A stretch of 64,000 nucleotides of DNA, from assembly GCF_020905335.1 (NCBI RefSeq), contig NZ_JAJJMN010000001.1, positions 1,426,001-1,490,000 on the forward strand. Reading direction: 5' to 3'. Below are positions 18,767 through 26,359 of the stretch, piece by piece; position 1 is the stretch's first letter, and each line of letters opens with the position of its first letter. The notes beneath the pieces were generated by a model. The model did no database searches and was not told where the DNA came from. It was given only the letters and a program-made list of their open reading frames with translations. This DNA is from Flavobacterium lipolyticum. GTDB lineage: Bacteria > Bacteroidota > Bacteroidia > Flavobacteriales > Flavobacteriaceae. A program made the translations under genes and the position numbers.

Positions 18767-19111
18767 ATGAGCATACAAGCCTTTTTAGAAAAAGTAAAAC
18801 AAACTCCAAACGAAATAACATTCCCGGAAACGATTGCAGTAATTGAAGAAAACTACAACTTCACTCCAACTGCTTTCCAAAACGGAACACAACATAATGC
18901 TGCCGGAGAAAATTCCGGTTCCTGCAAATTATTCTCTTTCGCAAAACTGCAAAACTTAACTAAAGACGAAACTTTGGCCTGTTTTGGAGCTTTCTATTTC
19001 GAGGAAGTTTTGGGCGATCCCAACGGAACTAACCATCAAAACATTAGAAACTTCATCAATTTAGGCTGGGACGGAATTCAGTTTGAAGGAAATGCTTTAG
19101 AGCAAAAATAA
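18767..19111 (+). CDS. HopJ-family protein
   Basis: 114-residue soluble protein matching the HopJ type III effector family by its pattern ITFPETIAVIEENYNFTPTA, FQNGTQHNAAGENSGSCKLF, LACFGAFYFEEVLGDPNGTN and NIRNFINLGWDGIQFEG. The family name comes from a Pseudomonas protein, but members are widespread in bacteria without type III secretion, and no secretion genes are present here. The true function is unknown. It follows the 28-bp repeat array and precedes recJ by 74 bases, possibly co-transcribed with it. Confidence 0.85.
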   Translation: MSIQAFLEKVKQTPNEITFPETIAVIEENYNFTPTAFQNGTQHNAAGENSGSCKLFSFAKLQNLTKDETLACFGAFYFEEVLGDPNGTNHQNIRNFINLGWDGIQFEGNALEQK

Positions 19112-19119
19112 CTATCTAA

Positions 19120-19185
19120 GATTTTTGATTGTTGATTTCAGAGATCAGCAATCTAAAATCAACCATCTAAAATCTAAAATCAACC
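19120..19185. repeat. Convergent heptad repeats abutting the recJ start codon
   Basis: Left heptads GATTTTT, GATTGTT, GATTTCA (19120-19140) face right heptads ATCTAAA, ATCAACC, ATCTAAA, ATCTAAA, ATCAACC (19151-19185). The last heptad ends at the base before the recJ ATG, so the ribosome-binding region is inside the repeat. Confidence 0.75.
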
Positions 19186-20889
19186 ATGCGTTGGACCATA
19201 AAACCAAAACCTTCTGAAGAAAAAATCAAGCATTTAGCACAAGCTTTAAATGTAGAAGATTTTGTCGCAACACTTTTGATTCAGCGTGGCATAGAGACTT
19301 TTGATCAGGCAAAAGATTTCTTTCGTCCACAATTAGACCAGCTTCACGATCCATTTTTGATGAAAGACATGGACAAAGCGGTTTCAAGAATAGAACTGGC
19401 GATTAAAAATCAGGAAAACATTTTGGTTTTTGGTGATTATGATGTCGATGGAACAACGGCTGTTTCTTTGGTTTCTTCCTATTTGAAATCACATTATCTC
19501 AATATTGCGACTTACATTCCGGATCGTTACGATGAGGGTTACGGAATTTCTTTTAAAGGAATTGACTTTGCCGACGATAACGGATTTTCATTAATCATTG
19601 CTCTCGACTGTGGCATAAAATCGATTGATCATATCGCTTACGCAAAAGAAAAGAACATTGATTTTATCATCTGCGATCACCACAGACCCGGAGATTCTCT
19701 TCCGGACGCTGTCGCCATTTTAGACCCTAAAAGAGACGATTGCTCTTATCCTTATGATGAGCTGTGTGGCTGTGGTGTTGGTTTTAAACTCATTCAGGCT
19801 TTAGGAACAAACAGAAACGAAACCATACACGATCTCGTTCCCTACCTTGATCTAGTTGCCACAGCAATTGCTGCAGATATTGTACCTATAACAGGTGAAA
19901 ACAGAATCCTGGCTTTTTATGGCCTACAGGTTATCAACTCCGATCCAAGACCCGGAATCAAGGCTTTGGTGCATCAGGTAAAAAAGAAAACATTAGACAT
20001 AACCGATGTTGTTTTTATCATCTCTCCGCGAATAAATGCAGCGGGAAGAATCAAACATGGCAATCATGCTGTAGAATTACTCACAGAGTTTAATTTTGAG
20101 CAGGCTCAGCAGTTTGCTTCAGAAATTGAGCAATACAATGCAGACCGAAAAGATCTGGACAAAAAAATTACAAAAGAAGCTTTTCAGCAAATTGCAGCAA
20201 ACAACGAACAAGATCGATTTTCAACGGTTGTTTTTCAGGAAGACTGGCACAAAGGTGTCATCGGAATTGTGGCTTCAAGATTAATCGAGACTTACTATCG
20301 CCCTACTTTGGTTTTTACCAAAAGCGGAGACAAATATGCGGCATCAGCAAGATCCGTAAAAGGATTTGACGTTTATAATGCGCTTGATGCCTGTTCTGAA
20401 CATCTGGAACAATTTGGAGGGCACATGTACGCCGCAGGAATGACCCTGAAAGCCGAAAATTATAAAACCTTTAAAGAAGCTTTCGAAACACAAGTTTCTG
20501 CAACCATACTTCCGGAAATGCGAACGCCGGAAATAGAAATTGACGCTGAAATAAATTTCAGCGACATCACTCCAAAACTAATCCGTATCCTAAAACAATT
20601 CGAACCTTTTGGCCCCCAGAACATGACGCCGGTTTTTATGACTTCGGATATAAAAGACACGGGCTATGCCAAAACTTTAGGTGCTGAAGAGGAACATTTG
20701 AGGCTTTTTGTAAAGCAACATAATTCAGATGGAATCGCCGCAATAGGTTTTGGTCTTGGAAAAAAATTAGATCTCGCAAAAAATCAAAACCCATTTCAGC
20801 TGGCTTATTCTCTGGCTGAAAATGAATGGAACGGAACCGTTTCCAACCAACTTATGCTTAAAGACATCAGAACAAATGGAAAAAAATAA
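19186..20889 (+). CDS. recJ: Single-stranded-DNA-specific exonuclease RecJ
   Basis: 5'-to-3' ssDNA exonuclease of the DHH superfamily used in recombination and mismatch repair. 567 residues, standard length. Metal-binding motifs in order: FGDYDVDGTTAV (motif I), IIALDCGIKS, ICDHHRPGD (DHH), LVATAIAADIVP, ISPRINAAGRIKHG and the DHHA1 signature with AASARSVKGFDVYNAL and FGGHMYAAGMTL. The OB-fold domain ends with YSLAENEWNGT and LMLKDIR. It overlaps the MFS gene by 14 bases in another frame, indicating one operon and coupled translation. Confidence 0.96.
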   Translation: MRWTIKPKPSEEKIKHLAQALNVEDFVATLLIQRGIETFDQAKDFFRPQLDQLHDPFLMKDMDKAVSRIELAIKNQENILVFGDYDVDGTTAVSLVSSYLKSHYLNIATYIPDRYDEGYGISFKGIDFADDNGFSLIIALDCGIKSIDHIAYAKEKNIDFIICDHHRPGDSLPDAVAILDPKRDDCSYPYDELCGCGVGFKLIQALGTNRNETIHDLVPYLDLVATAIAADIVPITGENRILAFYGLQVINSDPRPGIKALVHQVKKKTLDITDVVFIISPRINAAGRIKHGNHAVELLTEFNFEQAQQFASEIEQYNADRKDLDKKITKEAFQQIAANNEQDRFSTVVFQEDWHKGVIGIVASRLIETYYRPTLVFTKSGDKYAASARSVKGFDVYNALDACSEHLEQFGGHMYAAGMTLKAENYKTFKEAFETQVSATILPEMRTPEIEIDAEINFSDITPKLIRILKQFEPFGPQNMTPVFMTSDIKDTGYAKTLGAEEEHLRLFVKQHNSDGIAAIGFGLGKKLDLAKNQNPFQLAYSLAENEWNGTVSNQLMLKDIRTNGKK

Positions 20890-22159
20890 TTCAAACAAAC
20901 CTGATCCGTATCAGGCATTGCGTTACAGAGAATTCAACATATTTTTAATATTGCGTTTTGCGATGGTTTTTGCCTGGGCAATGCAGTTTATTGTAATTGA
21001 ATGGGAAGTTTACAGCATCACTAAAAATCCGCTATCGCTTGGAATTATTGGCTTAATGGAAGTCATACCGGCTGTTTCAATGGCACTATTTGCCGGACAC
21101 ATTGTCGATCAAAGAGAAAAGAAAGGATTATTGGTAAAATGTATACTGGGCTTTTCGGTAATCAGTTTCGGATTATTTCTGGTCACCTGGCCAAGAGTTG
21201 TTGGCGGTTTATCTTCAAATGTAATTTTATACTCCATTTATATCTTAGTCTTTTTGGGCGGATTAGTCCGAGCTTTCCTTGGACCGACTATTTTTTCTCT
21301 TTTATCCTTGATAATTCCTAAAAAAGCATATCCAAATGCCGCAACCTGGAGTAGTACAGTTTGGCAAATTGGTGCTGTATTAGGCCCTGCCGTTGCCGGT
21401 TTTTCAATCAATTGGATTGGAGTTCACTGGTCGATGTGTCTTGTTTTCGGATTCTCTGTACTTTCCTTAATTGCCTTATCACAAATCAGCAAAAAACCTA
21501 TTATAAACCCAAAGATTGGAGAATCAATAAAAGATAGTCTTACCGAAGGTTTAACGTTTGTATTCAGAAACCAAATTGTATTAGGAGCTTTATCACTGGA
21601 TATGATTGCAGTACTTTTTGGAGGTGCCGTAGCTTTATTACCCATTTTTGCTCAGGATATTCTAAAAGTTGGCTCAGAAGGATTTGGCATTTTAAGAGCC
21701 GCTCCTGCAGTGGGTTCTTTTATAACAATGCTTGTTTCGGCTTACGTACCTCTCTATAAAAACGCAGGAAAAAAACTTTTGATTGCCATATTCGTTTTCG
21801 GATTATCGATCATCTTATTTGGCTTTTCTACCTATTTCTGGCTTTCTGTTTTTGCTTTATTTTTAAGCGGACTTGCCGATGGAATTTCGGTCGTAATCCG
21901 TCAAACGATTTTACAGCTTAAAACTCCGGATCATATGCGCGGACGCGTGGGTGCAGTAAACTCTATTTTTGTTGGATCTTCTAACGAGCTGGGAGCCTTT
22001 GAGAGTGGTGCAACTGCCAAATTAATGGGAACGGTAACTTCAGTAATTTTTGGGGGTAGTGTCACACTTCTAACGGTTTTAGGCTTTGGACTGATCTCTC
22101 CTACTTTTAGGAATCTGGATCTTCAAAAAGACATGGACGACCATCATAATATGGAATAA
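20876..22159 (+). CDS. MFS transporter, EntS-like
   Basis: 427-residue inner-membrane transporter with about 12 helices. It fits the MFS_3 branch (EntS-like exporters): YQALRYREFNIFLILRFA at the N-terminus, FAGHIVDQREKKGLLVKC for the loop 2-3 motif, and a conserved cytoplasmic LKTPDHMRGRVGAVNSIFVG after helix 10. The start is placed at the ATG at 20876 (MEKNNSNKPDPYQ), inside the recJ end; an in-frame ATG 54 bases earlier would lie deep inside recJ and is less likely. The substrate is unknown; there is no siderophore gene nearby. Confidence 0.85.
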   Translation: MEKNNSNKPDPYQALRYREFNIFLILRFAMVFAWAMQFIVIEWEVYSITKNPLSLGIIGLMEVIPAVSMALFAGHIVDQREKKGLLVKCILGFSVISFGLFLVTWPRVVGGLSSNVILYSIYILVFLGGLVRAFLGPTIFSLLSLIIPKKAYPNAATWSSTVWQIGAVLGPAVAGFSINWIGVHWSMCLVFGFSVLSLIALSQISKKPIINPKIGESIKDSLTEGLTFVFRNQIVLGALSLDMIAVLFGGAVALLPIFAQDILKVGSEGFGILRAAPAVGSFITMLVSAYVPLYKNAGKKLLIAIFVFGLSIILFGFSTYFWLSVFALFLSGLADGISVVIRQTILQLKTPDHMRGRVGAVNSIFVGSSNELGAFESGATAKLMGTVTSVIFGGSVTLLTVLGFGLISPTFRNLDLQKDMDDHHNME

Positions 22160-22334
22160 AACATTCCATATTTAATTTTTCAAATTCCAAAATTTCAGTA
22201 AAAGTGGTTTAAACGTCCTAAACATTATGTGCTTTTTGACTTAGACAGAAAACCAAATTCGCATATATAACTTATGCGTTTAAAAAAAACATTTTTTTAA
22301 GACTTTTTTATTTAGAACAAATATAAATAATATC

Positions 22335-22342
22335 TATATTTG
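22335..22342 (+). promoter_or_regulatory. -7 promoter element of the 118-residue gene
   Basis: TATATTTG matches TAnnTTTG, 20 bases before the ATG at 22363. Confidence 0.6.
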
Positions 22343-22362
22343 TTGAAATAAAAGAATCTGTA

Positions 22363-22719
22363 ATGAGAGAAATAGAACAATTATATCATAATAATTTTGG
22401 AATCGCCTTTTATTGGAAAAAGGAAAACGAAACCATCACCGACAAAGTACAATTGGTTTTTAAAGAAACCGGATTTTATTTCACGGTTCAGGAACTGAAT
22501 TATTTTTGTGATTTAATTGAGGACAGTATGATTGAAAATGCGTGTTGTGAGGCTTGCGAACTAAAAAACTCCTGTCATAAATTCCTGCTCAAAACTCCTT
22601 GCGCTGCAATAGATTTGGCGGTTTCTATCAAAGAATTAAAATCAATCAAAGACTTAGTTGAAGGTTCTTTATTCCGAATCGAACTGGATGAATATGTTTA
22701 CGGAGTTGGCTTAAACTAA
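22363..22719 (+). CDS. Small cysteine-cluster protein of unknown function
   Basis: 118-residue cytoplasmic protein. A mixed alpha/beta start (FGIAFYWKKENETITDKVQLVFKE is split by charged turns) is followed by ELNYFCDLIEDSMIENACCEACELKNSCHKF. Five cysteines fall within about 25 residues in a CC-x2-C-x5-C arrangement, which suggests a metal or iron-sulfur site. The remainder, AIDLAVSIKELKSIKDLVEG, is helical. It is probably a Bacteroidota-restricted family (DUF6686 comes to mind but was not verified). It has its own promoter and is convergent with lpxH. Function unknown. Confidence 0.75.
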   Translation: MREIEQLYHNNFGIAFYWKKENETITDKVQLVFKETGFYFTVQELNYFCDLIEDSMIENACCEACELKNSCHKFLLKTPCAAIDLAVSIKELKSIKDLVEGSLFRIELDEYVYGVGLN

Positions 22720-22761
22720 AAAAACGCTCAAAATCATTCGTTTATAACAAAAACAAAGTGA

Positions 22762-23505
22762 TTATTTCTCGAATTTTTTAAGTTCAAAGTTTTCACCGTC
22801 AAATACGCCATAGGTAAAATAGCCAATCCAGTCGCCTAAATTCACATAATTGGAATCTTCTCCAACCGGAAGAACCATCGGTAAATGGCGATGGCCAAAA
22901 ATAAAATAATTGTAGTGTTTGGTCTCCAGTTTACGTTTGGCGTATAAAACCAGCCATTCGTTTTCTTCTCCCAGGAATTTTACATCTTCATCCCCTGAAA
23001 TCAATTTGTTTTTAACGGATAAATACTGTGCCAGACTTACCCCTACATCGGGATGAAGCCAACGAAAAAGCCATTTTGAAAACGGGTTAGTAAAGACCTT
23101 TTTCATACGTTTATACCCTTTATCACCTGGTCCTTTTCCGTCACCGTGACCAATTAAAAAGGTCTTTCCATTAAAAGTAAACTCCTTGTTATCATGGTAA
23201 ACCGGAATATTTAATTCGGTTTCAAAATAATCATCCATCCATAAATCATGATTTCCCACGAAAAAATAAACAGGAATTCCGCTATCACGAATTTCAGCCA
23301 GTTTCCCTAAAATACGAACAAATCCTTTTGGTACAACCGTTTTGTATTCGAACCAAAAATCAAACAAATCCCCCAGTAAAAAAATAGCTTCTGCATCTTC
23401 TTTCACCTCATCCAGCCAGGCCACAAATTTCTTTTCACGTGGCAAACTCAACTCTTGCGTTGGTGCTCCGAAGTGCTGATCTGAAGCAAAATATACTTTT
23501 TTCAT
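22762..23505 (-). CDS. lpxH: UDP-2,3-diacylglucosamine diphosphatase
   Basis: Metallophosphoesterase that hydrolyses UDP-2,3-diacylglucosamine to lipid X at the inner membrane, the fourth step of lipid A synthesis. 247 residues, usual LpxH length. All metal-binding blocks are present: SDQHFG (Asp9, His11), LLGDLFDFW, FVGNHDLWM, LIGHGDGKGPGD and IFGHRH. WLHPDVGVSLAQYLS fits the lid that covers the lipid. It follows queD on the same strand, across a repeat-filled spacer of 214 bases. Confidence 0.93.
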   Translation of the reverse strand: MKKVYFASDQHFGAPTQELSLPREKKFVAWLDEVKEDAEAIFLLGDLFDFWFEYKTVVPKGFVRILGKLAEIRDSGIPVYFFVGNHDLWMDDYFETELNIPVYHDNKEFTFNGKTFLIGHGDGKGPGDKGYKRMKKVFTNPFSKWLFRWLHPDVGVSLAQYLSVKNKLISGDEDVKFLGEENEWLVLYAKRKLETKHYNYFIFGHRHLPMVLPVGEDSNYVNLGDWIGYFTYGVFDGENFELKKFEK

Positions 23506-23520
23506 TTAGATTATTAGATT

Positions 23521-23648
23521 GTTGGACTTCTTAGATGTTGGATTTCTTAGATGTTGGACTTCTTAGATGTTAGACTTCTTAGATGTTGGACTTCTTAGAT
23601 GTTGGACTTCCTAGATGTTAGACTTCCTAGATGTTAGACTTCCTAGAT
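23521..23648. repeat. Eight-unit 16-bp tandem repeat
   Basis: Eight contiguous units, consensus GTTGGACTTCTTAGAT, with G/A and T/C changes at three positions. Each unit splits into two octads (GTTGGACT, TCTTAGAT). Non-coding, between lpxH and queD. Confidence 0.9.
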
Positions 23649-23670
23649 GTTTTAAATTGTCAGATCGCTT

Positions 23671-23716
23671 GACTTTCGACTTTTGACTTTTGACTTTTGA
23701 CTTTCGACTTTCGACT
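23671..23716. repeat. Heptanucleotide repeat GACTTTY
   Basis: Six full copies of GACTTTC or GACTTTT plus a final GACT, ending three bases before the queD stop codon at 23720. Confidence 0.9.
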
Positions 23717-23719
23717 AAA

Positions 23720-24169
23720 TTAATTATCTGAAGCGTACCATTCGGCAAACGAAGATTCCGTTTCCTGAAGTTTAAGGGAAAAAAGGGAAATCTCCTTAGG
23801 TAACCGTGCTATAATTCTGTCGGCAAAATCAACTACCATGTTTTCACTTGTAGGCTGATAATCTACCAGAATTACATGATGACCACGATTCTTCAATTCA
23901 TTTGCCAATTCGACATGTGGTGTTGTTTGATTAAAAACCGTCGCATGATCAAACTGATCGACGATTTCTTCCTTTACAATTTTCTTTAGATCCGAAAAAT
24001 CAATTACCATCCCGAATTTCACATTCGATCGGTCTGTAATTGGCGAACCAATAACCGTTACCGATAATTTATAACTGTGTCCATGAACGTTCTTGCATTT
24101 CCCGTCGTAACCGTACAAAGCATGTCCGGTTTCGAAACTAAATTGTTTTGTAATTCTGATATTACTCAT
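23720..24169 (-). CDS. queD: 6-carboxytetrahydropterin synthase / PTPS-family enzyme
   Basis: 149-residue 6-pyruvoyl-tetrahydropterin synthase family protein, making 6-carboxy-tetrahydropterin from dihydroneopterin triphosphate for queuosine. Zinc ligands are His16 (FETGHAL) and His29/His31 (NVHGHSY). The catalytic cysteine is Cys25 in GKCKNVHGH, and the Asp/His pair lies in DQFDHATVF, with the C-terminal LQETESSFAEW glutamate binding the pterin. The HGHSY motif with the preceding cysteine fits QueD. No other queuosine gene is in the window. A -7 element lies 20 bases upstream. Confidence 0.92.
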   Translation of the reverse strand: MSNIRITKQFSFETGHALYGYDGKCKNVHGHSYKLSVTVIGSPITDRSNVKFGMVIDFSDLKKIVKEEIVDQFDHATVFNQTTPHVELANELKNRGHHVILVDYQPTSENMVVDFADRIIARLPKEISLFSLKLQETESSFAEWYASDN

Positions 24170-24188
24170 CGATTTGAATTTTAGGTTG

Positions 24189-24196
24189 CAAATTTA
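24189..24196 (-). promoter_or_regulatory. -7 promoter element of queD
   Basis: On the minus strand TAAATTTG, a perfect TAnnTTTG match, lies between the upstream small gene and the queD ATG. Confidence 0.55.
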
Positions 24197-24200
24197 CAAA

Positions 24201-24377
24201 TTAATAACCGTTCTCGTCTCTTTTTTTAGCTCTGTTATACATCCAATATGCAATTCCGACTAAAACAACGAAAGGAATAAAGGATCCGATCACCACTCCT
24301 ATCTGATAACTGCCGTCCGGAGCAGCCTTAATTTTCTCTGCAACATCAACTTGCTGCAACAACGAAATAATCCTCAT
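24201..24377 (-). CDS. 58-residue single-helix membrane protein
   Basis: Short minus-strand gene: ATG at 24377, TAA at 24201. The product begins MRIISLLQQVDVAEKIKAAP, has one membrane helix (VVIGSFIPFVVLVGIAYWMY) at residues 29-48 and ends in the basic/polar tail NRAKKRDENGY. Codon use and a clean start-helix-tail layout support a real gene. A similar-sized helix protein lies at 26761-26937, though without obvious sequence identity. No family recognised; a small membrane subunit or adaptor is possible. It lies between enoyl-CoA hydratase and queD on the same strand. Confidence 0.6.
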   Translation of the reverse strand: MRIISLLQQVDVAEKIKAAPDGSYQIGVVIGSFIPFVVLVGIAYWMYNRAKKRDENGY

Positions 24378-24504
24378 CTTGATTTATTTTTTATGTTTCA
24401 CTTCAAAAACATTTCAAATTTATGCCTGTCTGACGCTGCATCCAATGACAAATATCATAATACAAAATCTCTAAAAGGAATCAGATAAAATTTTAGGATT
24501 CCCG

Positions 24505-25269
24505 CTATTTCTTAAACTGCTCTAAAGCATTTCTGCTAAAGTCCGACAAAACTAATTTTCCTGTTATAGAGGCACGCTCGACAAGTAAAGATTCCCAATG
24601 TTCGGTTCCTTCCCAAATAATTTTCTTCATTTCGTACAAAGCTTCAGGATTATACAGACTTAATTGTTGAGCAAAATCTGCCACCGCCACATCTAAATTT
24701 TCAAGAGTATGAATCTCTGTGAACAATTTATTCTCTAATGCCCATGTTGCCGATTTCCATGCATGTGCTGCCAAGGTCATTTCGGCCATTGCAGCTTTTC
24801 CAATCTTACGCGAAACAGCAGGTTCTATCACAAACGGCCCAATTCCGATGGCCAACTCCGACAATTTCACGGCACTTTCAGGAGTCGCAAAAACATAATC
24901 ACAAGCCGAAATAATTCCGACACCGCCACCAACTGCTTTTCCCTGAACACGAGCCACAATAATTTTAGAACAATTTCGCATCGCGTTCAGCAAATGAGCA
25001 AAACCAGAGAAAAAGTGTGCTCCCTGTTGTTCATTTTTCACTGCTAGCAACTCGTCAAAAGAAGCACCTGAACAAAAAACTTTAGTCCCTAAACTTTGTA
25101 AAACAATAACCGAAACGGCTTTATTCTGACTTAGAGTATTAATTTCGGAAGTTAAACGATCTAATAATTGTCTTGGAAAAGAATTGCTGGCCGGATGCCC
25201 AAATTCAACTGTTGCAACAGCATTATGGTAAGTAGTCTGTAAAGAACCTTCAAGTTTTTCTGCACTCAT
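24505..25269 (-). CDS. Enoyl-CoA hydratase/isomerase family protein
   Basis: 254-residue crotonase-fold enzyme acting on acyl-CoA thioesters. The oxyanion-hole segments are FCSGASFDELLAV and VQGKAVGGGVGIISACDYVF. The following active-site region reads SAVKLSELAIGIGPFVIEPA, keeping the glutamate in the SELAIGI stretch. The FVIEPAVSRKIG wording recalls methylglutaconyl-CoA hydratases of leucine breakdown, but the sequence alone does not fix the substrate. It stands apart from other fatty-acid genes. TAACTTTA, one base away from a -7 element, lies just upstream of the ATG. Confidence 0.88.
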   Translation of the reverse strand: MSAEKLEGSLQTTYHNAVATVEFGHPASNSFPRQLLDRLTSEINTLSQNKAVSVIVLQSLGTKVFCSGASFDELLAVKNEQQGAHFFSGFAHLLNAMRNCSKIIVARVQGKAVGGGVGIISACDYVFATPESAVKLSELAIGIGPFVIEPAVSRKIGKAAMAEMTLAAHAWKSATWALENKLFTEIHTLENLDVAVADFAQQLSLYNPEALYEMKKIIWEGTEHWESLLVERASITGKLVLSDFSRNALEQFKK

Positions 25270-25375
25270 AAAAATAAATTTGATCGTAAAGTTACGGTTT
25301 TGAAAAATATTTTCATCGGAAGTGATTTGAAATTTGCTTTTTGAAAATTAATTGACTTAATTTGCTCTCGTATTT

Positions 25376-25453
25376 GGGAAATTAGCTCATTTGGCTAGAG
25401 TATCCCGATGAAAAATCGGGAGGGTGATAGTTCGAATCTGATATTCTCCACCA
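25376..25453 (+). pseudogene. Defective tRNA-Ala-like copy 1
   Basis: Aligned with the intact tRNA at 25556, this copy keeps the D arm (GCTCATTTGGCTAGAG), the TTCGAAT loop, the 3' acceptor strand ATTCTCC and an encoded CCA. The anticodon arm is replaced by CCCGATGAAAAATCGGG, which folds as a longer stem with a short A-rich loop and no conserved U33 in place. The T stem is also mispaired (GATAG against CTGAT). It cannot be a normal tRNA. Confidence 0.75.
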
Positions 25454-25465
25454 AACAAATCACAC

Positions 25466-25543
25466 GGGGGATTAGCTCATTTGGCTAGAGCGTCCCGATG
25501 AAAAATCGGGAGGGTGATGGTTCGAATCTGATATTCTCCACCA
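25466..25543 (+). pseudogene. Defective tRNA-Ala-like copy 2
   Basis: Nearly identical to copy 1 and offset by exactly 90 bases from both neighbours. The 5' acceptor strand is GGGGGAT as in the intact tRNA, and CCA is encoded. The anticodon arm is again TCCCGAT-GAAAA-ATCGGGA and the T stem is mispaired. The downstream linker AAACAAATCACAC is shared with copy 1. Confidence 0.75.
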
Positions 25544-25555
25544 AACAAATCACAC

Positions 25556-25629
25556 GGGGGATTAGCTCATTTGGCTAGAGCGCTACGCTGGCAGCGTAGA
25601 GGTGATCGGTTCGAATCCGATATTCTCCA
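25556..25629 (+). tRNA. tRNA-Ala (GGC)
   Basis: 74-base cloverleaf. Acceptor GGGGGAT pairs with ATTCTCC; the third pair is G3-U70, the alanine identity element. D stem GCTC/GAGC, anticodon stem CTACG/CGTAG with loop CTGGCAG (anticodon GGC), T stem ATCGG/CCGAT with loop TTCGAAT. The 3' end continues CTA, so CCA is not encoded, unlike in the two defective copies. A terminator follows 15 bases later. Confidence 0.92.
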
Positions 25630-25643
25630 CTAAAGTTTTTATA

Positions 25644-25675
25644 AAAAATACCCAAACTTACGTTTGGGTATTTTT
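25644..25675 (+). terminator. Terminator after tRNA-Ala (unit 1)
   Basis: Perfect 14-bp stem AAAAATACCCAAAC / GTTTGGGTATTTTT with loop TTAC. It lies between the tRNA and the GIY-YIG ATG. Confidence 0.8.
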
Positions 25676-25688
25676 GTTTATAGCCATT

Positions 25689-25937
25689 ATGTTCTACACT
25701 TATATCATATACTCAAAAGCACTTGACAAATATTATATCGGTTCCTGTCAGGATGTTGAAAAACGACTTCAGGATCATTTAAACAGCAGAAGTAGCTACA
25801 CAAAAGTTACTAAAGACTGGGAACTAAAATATTATGAAACTTTTCCAACCAGAAGTGAAGCCTGCAAAAGAGAATTACAAATCAAGAAGATGAAAAGCCG
25901 AAAATATATTGAAACTCTAATTAAAACAAAAGGCTAG
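25689..25937 (+). CDS. GIY-YIG nuclease-domain protein, copy 1
   Basis: 82-residue single-domain GIY-YIG protein of the UPF0213/YhbQ-like type. The motif halves are YIIYS (residues 5-9) and YYIGS (15-19), followed by Arg27 in VEKRLQDHL and a conserved glutamate in RSEACKRELQIKK. I place the start at MFYTYIIYSKALDKYYIG, after the terminator. The frame stays open back into the tRNA T arm, but that 29-residue extension is translated tRNA and hairpin. The TAG stop is part of the tRNA-derived GGCTAGAG. Probable DNA nuclease; the target is unknown, though the tRNA context suggests a site-specific or amplified element. Confidence 0.85.
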   Translation: MFYTYIIYSKALDKYYIGSCQDVEKRLQDHLNSRSSYTKVTKDWELKYYETFPTRSEACKRELQIKKMKSRKYIETLIKTKG

Positions 25938-25987
25938 AGTATCCCGATGCATCGGGAAGGTGACCGGTTCGAATCCGATATTCTCCA
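25932..25987 (+). pseudogene. tRNA-Ala 3'-half remnant 1
   Basis: GGCTAGAG of the D arm through the acceptor strand ATTCTCCA. The anticodon arm is replaced by the perfect palindrome TCCCGATGCATCGGGA; T arm CCGG-TTCGAAT-CCG is intact apart from its outermost pair. The 5' half of the tRNA is absent, replaced by the end of the GIY-YIG gene. Confidence 0.85.
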
Positions 25988-26001
25988 CTAAAGTTTTTAT
26001 A

Positions 26002-26033
26002 AAAAATACCCAAACTTACGTTTGGGTATTTTT
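26002..26033 (+). terminator. Terminator, unit 2
   Basis: Identical to the unit 1 hairpin, loop TTAC. Confidence 0.8.
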
Positions 26034-26046
26034 GTTTATAGCCATT

Positions 26047-26295
26047 ATGTTCTACACTTATATCATATACTCAAAAGCGCTTGACAAATATTATATCGGT
26101 TCCTGTCAGGATGTTGAAAAACGACTTCAGGATCATTTAAACAGCAGAAGTAGCTACACAAAAGTTACTAAAGACTGGGAACTAAAATATTATGAAACTT
26201 TTCCAACCAGAAGTGAAGCCTGTAAAAGAGAATTACAAATCAAGAAGATGAAAAGCCGAAAATATATCGAAACCATAATTGAAACAAAAGGCTAG
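26047..26295 (+). CDS. GIY-YIG nuclease-domain protein, copy 2
   Basis: 82 residues, same as copy 1 except the C-terminus, IETIIETKG in place of IETLIKTKG. All GIY-YIG residues are conserved. As in copy 1, the longer frame upstream is translated tRNA (starting MTGSNPIFSTK) and should not be annotated. The stop again falls in tRNA-derived GGCTAGAG. Confidence 0.85.
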   Translation: MFYTYIIYSKALDKYYIGSCQDVEKRLQDHLNSRSSYTKVTKDWELKYYETFPTRSEACKRELQIKKMKSRKYIETIIETKG

Positions 26296-26345
26296 AGTAT
26301 CCCGATGCATCGGGAAGGTGATCGGTTCGAATCCGATATTCTCCA
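26290..26345 (+). pseudogene. tRNA-Ala 3'-half remnant 2
   Basis: Same layout as remnant 1, with the TCCCGATGCATCGGGA palindrome and T stem ATCGG/CCGAT fully paired. Confidence 0.85.
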
Positions 26346-26359
26346 CTAAAGTTTTTATA

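Noticed and set aside
18358..18774. Several overlapping frames of 60-138 codons across the 28-bp repeats
   Set aside because: 28-bp and 20-bp units without stops produce long open frames in many registers; products are repeats of PFERSR/SLVVRSSEVES and have no protein-like start.
18767..19111. HopJ protein as evidence of type III secretion
   Set aside because: No secretion-apparatus genes are nearby and the family is common in organisms without the system.
25602..25688. Longer GIY-YIG start giving an N-terminus MIGSNPIFSTK
   Set aside because: This extension is a translation of the tRNA T arm and terminator. The same holds for the copy starting at 25960 (MTGSNPIFSTK). The start after the hairpin gives a normal GIY-YIG domain.
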